A stretch of 64,000 nt of DNA. Origin: Leptospira brenneri. Its GTDB lineage: Bacteria > Spirochaetota > Leptospiria > Leptospirales > Leptospiraceae. Of this stretch, positions 61,330 to 64,000 are shown one piece after another. The notes under the pieces are model-generated. The model was not told where the DNA came from and did not search any database. It saw nothing but the letters and a program-made list of their open reading frames with translations. Position 1 is the stretch's first letter. Each line of letters begins with the position of its first letter. The DNA is taken from assembly GCF_002812125.1 (NCBI RefSeq), contig NZ_NPDQ01000012.1, positions 1-64,000 on the forward strand, read 5' to 3'. Made by a program: the position numbers and the translations under genes.

Positions 61330-62061
61330 TTATTTTAATTTCTCCGCTAAGATTTCGAAAGCTTTCCAAGGGGCACTTCCTTCTTGAAGAGGTTTTCCTG
61401 TCTCTGTTCGGTCCCGAATACTTTCGTTTTTTGGGATCGGTTCTAAAATTTTTAAGGTTTTGATAGTATTTAATTTTTCTAGAAGATCCATTTGTTTTTG
61501 CGAGGTTCCCCATTGAGAGGGGAGGATCATTACTGATTTTTTTTTGGATTGTTCATCAAACCTTTCTGCTTCATCTACTTTTTTGAGAACCTGAGCTACG
61601 GTTCGAACCGCCCATTTTGAGGGAGTGACTGGGACGAGGATCACTGAAGCGGGTAGGTAAGATGCAATGTTTTCGGAAGAGCCGGAGCCGGGAGTATCTA
61701 TGATCACGTAATCATATTTTGCCTTAAGAAGAATGTTTTTTAGCCTTGGGATCATGGAAAAATCTTTAGATGCTAAGTAACTTAAGTCAGAGAGTTCGAT
61801 GATAGAAGGTAATACGTCAATATTGTTGGAAGTTTTTACGGATTCGGCGAGTGTTGTTTCTGCATTTAGTACGGAAAGGGTATTTCCTGAATCGAAAAAC
61901 TCTACTGGTTCTTCTGGGAAAAAGAAATCAGAAAGATCTGCCTGGGGATCCATATCGATTGCCAGGGTAGATCCTTTTTTGGAAAGTGCTAAGGCCAGGT
62001 GGATGGCAGTTGTGGATTTGGAGGTTCCGCCTTTGATATTGGCAACTGTTATGATTTTCAT
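61330..62061 (-). CDS. parA: ParA-family partition ATPase
   Basis: A 243-residue Walker-type ATPase that moves plasmid DNA. It has the deviant Walker A NIKGGTSKSTTA (residues 8-19, signature Lys at 10), AIDMDPQADLSDFF, and Walker B region DYVIIDTPGSGSSENI. The start at 62061 is chosen because the motif normally lies 8-10 residues from the N-terminus; an in-frame ATG at 62109 would add 16 residues. It has no N-terminal DNA-binding domain, so it is of the small ParA type. ParB follows after a 25-bp gap holding the palindrome. Confidence 0.93.
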   Translation of the reverse strand: MKIITVANIKGGTSKSTTAIHLALALSKKGSTLAIDMDPQADLSDFFFPEEPVEFFDSGNTLSVLNAETTLAESVKTSNNIDVLPSIIELSDLSYLASKDFSMIPRLKNILLKAKYDYVIIDTPGSGSSENIASYLPASVILVPVTPSKWAVRTVAQVLKKVDEAERFDEQSKKKSVMILPSQWGTSQKQMDLLEKLNTIKTLKILEPIPKNESIRDRTETGKPLQEGSAPWKAFEILAEKLK

Positions 62062-62124
62062 TGCAAAATAAGTCTGGTTTTGGTACTTTTTGCTGCAACG
62101 AAAATTCATAAAATGAAATGTTTT

Positions 62125-62152
62125 TTAGAAAGTACGCCGGCGTACTTTCTAA
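62125..62152. promoter_or_regulatory. 28-bp perfect palindrome upstream of parA (parS or operator candidate)
   Basis: The half-site TTAGAAAGTACGCC is followed directly by its exact reverse complement, a perfect 28-bp palindrome with no spacer. It shares the GTACGCCGGCGTAC core with the site at 61315-61328. The two sites flank parA, as partition sites and autoregulatory operators often do. It is unlike the canonical chromosomal parS (TGTTTCACGTGAAACA). Confidence 0.82.
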
Positions 62153-62201
62153 GGCCAGGGTTAAGGTTTAAAAGTTTTGTTTTGTTGGGATATAAACGCA
62201 A

Positions 62202-62260
62202 AGGATCGCAGCGGAAATCCTTTCGCATTTGCGAAAGATTGGAGCGAAGAGCCTGGTCGG
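62202..62260 (+). repeat. Dispersed hairpin repeat, copy C
   Basis: This copy has GGATCGCAGCGGAAATCC, the stem CTTTCGC (62220-62226) with GCGAAAG (62231-62237), and ATTGGAGCGAAGAGCC. It matches copies A and B and lies between the parA palindrome and the promoter of winged-helix gene 2. Confidence 0.82.
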
Positions 62261-62461
62261 TTTTGAAAAAAATGGTTGTTTGGGTGGGATTCGATGCGCC
62301 CTTATTTTTTATTGGAACTTGGGATAAAAAATTCTTGTACTATTTGTTAGAAACTTGTAAGTTGATCTTAACCCCTTTAACCGGGTGATGTAAACTCTCT
62401 GGATTGTGTGGAAGCAGTTCAGAGAGACTTTCCTCCTCTCTCTAGTTCACTCATTGAAACT

Positions 62462-62697
62462 CCCCTCCTCCTTTTTCGAAATAAGACCTTCCTTTCGGTT
62501 TCTGTTTCAATTGCGAAACTCGTGGCTTTGGTCTGTTGGAATTATGTCTCATTAGTTGTTGACAAAAAATGGAATCGGATGTCTCTAGAGTTTTGAATGG
62601 GGGAGGTGTCTCTCGTTCAAAAAGCGGTCTTCCACTTAAATGCCGCTAATATACATCACCTGGAATTCAAAAAGAATTCCAAACCAAGGGACGTTCG
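62462..62697 (+). promoter_or_regulatory. Promoter and structured leader upstream of winged-helix gene 2
   Basis: In order: CCCCTC (62462), TTCGAA (62475-62480), the box GAATTATGTCTCATT (62539-62553), TTGACA (62559-62564), a hairpin AGCGG/CCGCT (62623-62647) with loop parts CTTCCACT and ATG, a perfect GGAATTC/GAATTCC hairpin (62662-62680) with AAAAA loop, and AAGGGACGTTCG (62686-62697). The same parts, in the same order, precede winged-helix gene 1. The rest of the stretch 62153-62810 holds repeat copy C and no gene that I can support. Confidence 0.6.
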
Positions 62698-62810
62698 AAA
62701 GGACTTCCCGATTTTAATGCAACGGCGCCGAAGGTTTGTTTTGGTCGCTGTTACAAAACCAAGAACAGAATCTTGGTGACCGGAGGTTTTTGTTGGACCA
62801 AGGGGAAGTT

Positions 62811-63416
62811 ATGAGTGAATTAAAGAGAACTGGTGTTTGGGTTGCGCAATGGATGGAGGATCTAGGGCTCACTCCGAACCAAACTAAGTTGTATGCAGAG
62901 ATCGTTTCTTTGGATGCTAAGGGCGGATGTTTTGCTTCGAATGAATACCTCGGAATGGTATTACGATTGAAACGTGATACCATCTCTCGATTGGTTTCGC
63001 AGTTGAAAAAAAAGGGACTTTTGAAACAAACTGGGTTTGATGGAAGAAAACGATTTTTAAAACCATTACTTCCTAATTCTCAAAAGGGATCTGAATTGGA
63101 TTTAAATCCAAAACAAAGGCATCCGCTTCCCTTGAAAGAAAGACCCTCTTCCGGCTTTCGATCCAAGTCTGAATTGGTTGTGGATACGAAGCCTTCTTCT
63201 AAATACCAATTAGATACTAATATACAAAATTACATCCGAACCAATCAGAATGCTGGATCTAAAAATGAGAGAGATGAGTGGCTTGCGTTTTTGGCTTGGA
63301 GTGAGGAGAGGCTTTCTTTAACCACCAGAGTGAGCCTTGCTCCCCTTGGGGGGCCTGAAGTTTTGACTGGTTTGCAACTTTCCTATTGGGAACGATTTAA
63401 ATCAAACCCAAGCTGA
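62811..63416 (+). CDS. Winged-helix protein, possible replication protein, paralog 2
   Basis: A 201-residue paralog of the gene at 59236-59934. The core is GVWVAQWMEDLGLTPNQTKL, YAEIVSLDAKGGCFASN, GMVLRLKRDTISRLVSQLKK, KGLLKQTGFDGRKRFLKPLL. The C-terminal half is Ser/Lys/Asn-rich and ends with a helical part (EWLAFLAWSEERLSLTTRVSL), as in the paralog (EEFKIWSEKTLSKTT). The ATG at 62811 follows AAGGGGAAG at good spacing; a longer frame to 62736 lacks a start with ribosome site. The gene faces away from parAB. Confidence 0.8.
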   Translation: MSELKRTGVWVAQWMEDLGLTPNQTKLYAEIVSLDAKGGCFASNEYLGMVLRLKRDTISRLVSQLKKKGLLKQTGFDGRKRFLKPLLPNSQKGSELDLNPKQRHPLPLKERPSSGFRSKSELVVDTKPSSKYQLDTNIQNYIRTNQNAGSKNERDEWLAFLAWSEERLSLTTRVSLAPLGGPEVLTGLQLSYWERFKSNPS

Positions 63417-63442
63417 AATGTGTTTGTTTTTGTCGCGATTAT

Positions 63443-63889
63443 TCATTTAACTTGAGTTATATCTTGTTGGAATTGTTTTCTTCCTCCTGGGTATTCGATG
63501 GCGTAGAGACATTGGCAACTTTCCCAGGCAGGACTGGCGAAGAAGTAACTACTCCCTTCTGATTGACAAGAATCTTGTTTTGGTTTGATTTTGTGAGTGG
63601 CAATCAATCTTCCAAGGTCTTTTGTTTCTACTTCATCGAGTTGGATTGATTCTTGTTCTAATAGGATTGTTGTTAGTTTTGGAGATGTGGAGAGGAGGTT
63701 GGTTGCATTGACACAAGTACTCCGTCTCATGGCTAAACTTCCGGACTCAATGGCTTGTGGGCTTGCTTTAGCCGTAACAGCGGCAAAGAATATTTCGGTT
63801 CCATTAATTGTTTTCCATTCTGATTTCCAAGGCATATAACTTTGGCAGGTGATGAGGATAAAAAGAATAGGAAGAAATAAGTATTTCAT
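63443..63889 (-). CDS. Small lipoprotein of unknown function
   Basis: A 148-residue lipoprotein with signal peptide and lipobox (FILITC). The mature part holds several cysteines (STCVNAT, KQDSCQSEG, WESCQCLYAIEYPGG) that could form disulfides, and the EIFFAAVTAKASPQAIESGSLAMRRSTCVNAT stretch resembles LPP20-like lipoproteins that I vaguely recall from Leptospira. I do not know its role. Nothing further was recognised from 63890 to 64000. Confidence 0.78.
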   Translation of the reverse strand: MKYLFLPILFILITCQSYMPWKSEWKTINGTEIFFAAVTAKASPQAIESGSLAMRRSTCVNATNLLSTSPKLTTILLEQESIQLDEVETKDLGRLIATHKIKPKQDSCQSEGSSYFFASPAWESCQCLYAIEYPGGRKQFQQDITQVK

Positions 63890-64000
63890 ATTCGAATTTT
63901 GACCTGGATTGGGGCTTTGTCAATGGAAACCCAGGTCCCTTGGCCCAACTTGGATAATTTATTGAAACTATTCTCGACCCCTTTGAAATTGGGTGAACTG

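Noticed and set aside
61301..61513. 70-codon minus-strand frame overlapping the end of parA
   Set aside because: Fully overlaps parA in another frame and covers the inter-gene palindrome.
60426..62152. Canonical chromosomal parS (TGTTTCACGTGAAACA)
   Set aside because: Not found around parAB; the palindromes here have a different core.

Overview
The window looks like part of a secondary replicon (large plasmid or small chromosome) of a saprophytic Leptospira. The support is AT-rich coding sequence, spirochaete-style lipoprotein signals, OpgG/OpgH-type glucan genes, a PpnP/YegP/SrkA/RecBCD complement typical of a free-living diderm, and a plasmid-type parA-parB locus. From memory, the 74-kb p74 replicon of Leptospira biflexa carries recBCD, so a p74-like replicon is my leading guess; this was not checked by any search.

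Layout. 1-3.4 kb (minus): osmoregulated periplasmic glucan genes opgG, a small membrane protein, and opgH cut by the window edge. 3.5-8.7 kb (plus): two paralogous lipoproteins of unknown role, a response regulator-GGDEF cyclase and the stress kinase srkA. 8.7-16.6 kb: an RNA methyltransferase, a DHFR-like reductase divergent from a TetR gene with a clear double operator, a DUF167 protein, an ammonium transporter fused to a class III nucleotide cyclase, a HEAT-like protein, and a hipBA module with four repeated operator-like sites. 16.8-26.9 kb: a dense metabolic locus. It has a six-gene overlapping minus-strand operon (NTF2-like, two B12/radical SAM proteins, two GNAT-like proteins, a GH3-type enzyme), then a fatty acid desaturase, a PAP2 phosphatase, an alpha/beta hydrolase and a Rieske oxygenase. 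It reads like an uncharacterised lipid or specialised-metabolite pathway. 27.2-31.5 kb: a coupled pair of unknown proteins, one propeller-like and one of 1123 aa with helical repeats. 31.6-34.6 kb: a membrane AraC regulator divergent from a secreted S15/CocE-like hydrolase. 34.8-43.6 kb: recC-recB-recD, then a nucleoside deoxyribosyltransferase. 44.1-53.0 kb: a heme acquisition locus made of two divergent operons. One encodes two unknown lipoproteins, HmuY and a TonB-dependent receptor; the other encodes HmuT-U-V-S. Two Fur-box-like palindromes lie between them. 53.0-59.2 kb: a MASE3-type histidine kinase with a 7TM SpoIIE phosphatase, then small housekeeping genes and two TetR regulators. 59.2-63.4 kb: the replicon maintenance region.

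The maintenance region is the most unusual part. parA and parB lie between two inverted paralogous winged-helix genes, possibly replication proteins. Each paralog is preceded by a related regulatory region: a shared 15-bp box, a TTGACA promoter element, a conserved hairpin and a shared 12-nt block. Perfect palindromes with a common core lie upstream of parA and between parA and parB, and are good parS or operator candidates.

A dispersed hairpin repeat occurs three times (about 11.4, 34.7 and 62.2 kb), and its stem changes in a compensatory way. I found no rRNA, tRNA, CRISPR array, transposase or clear insertion sequence. All functions are assigned by reading motifs and remembered family sequences.
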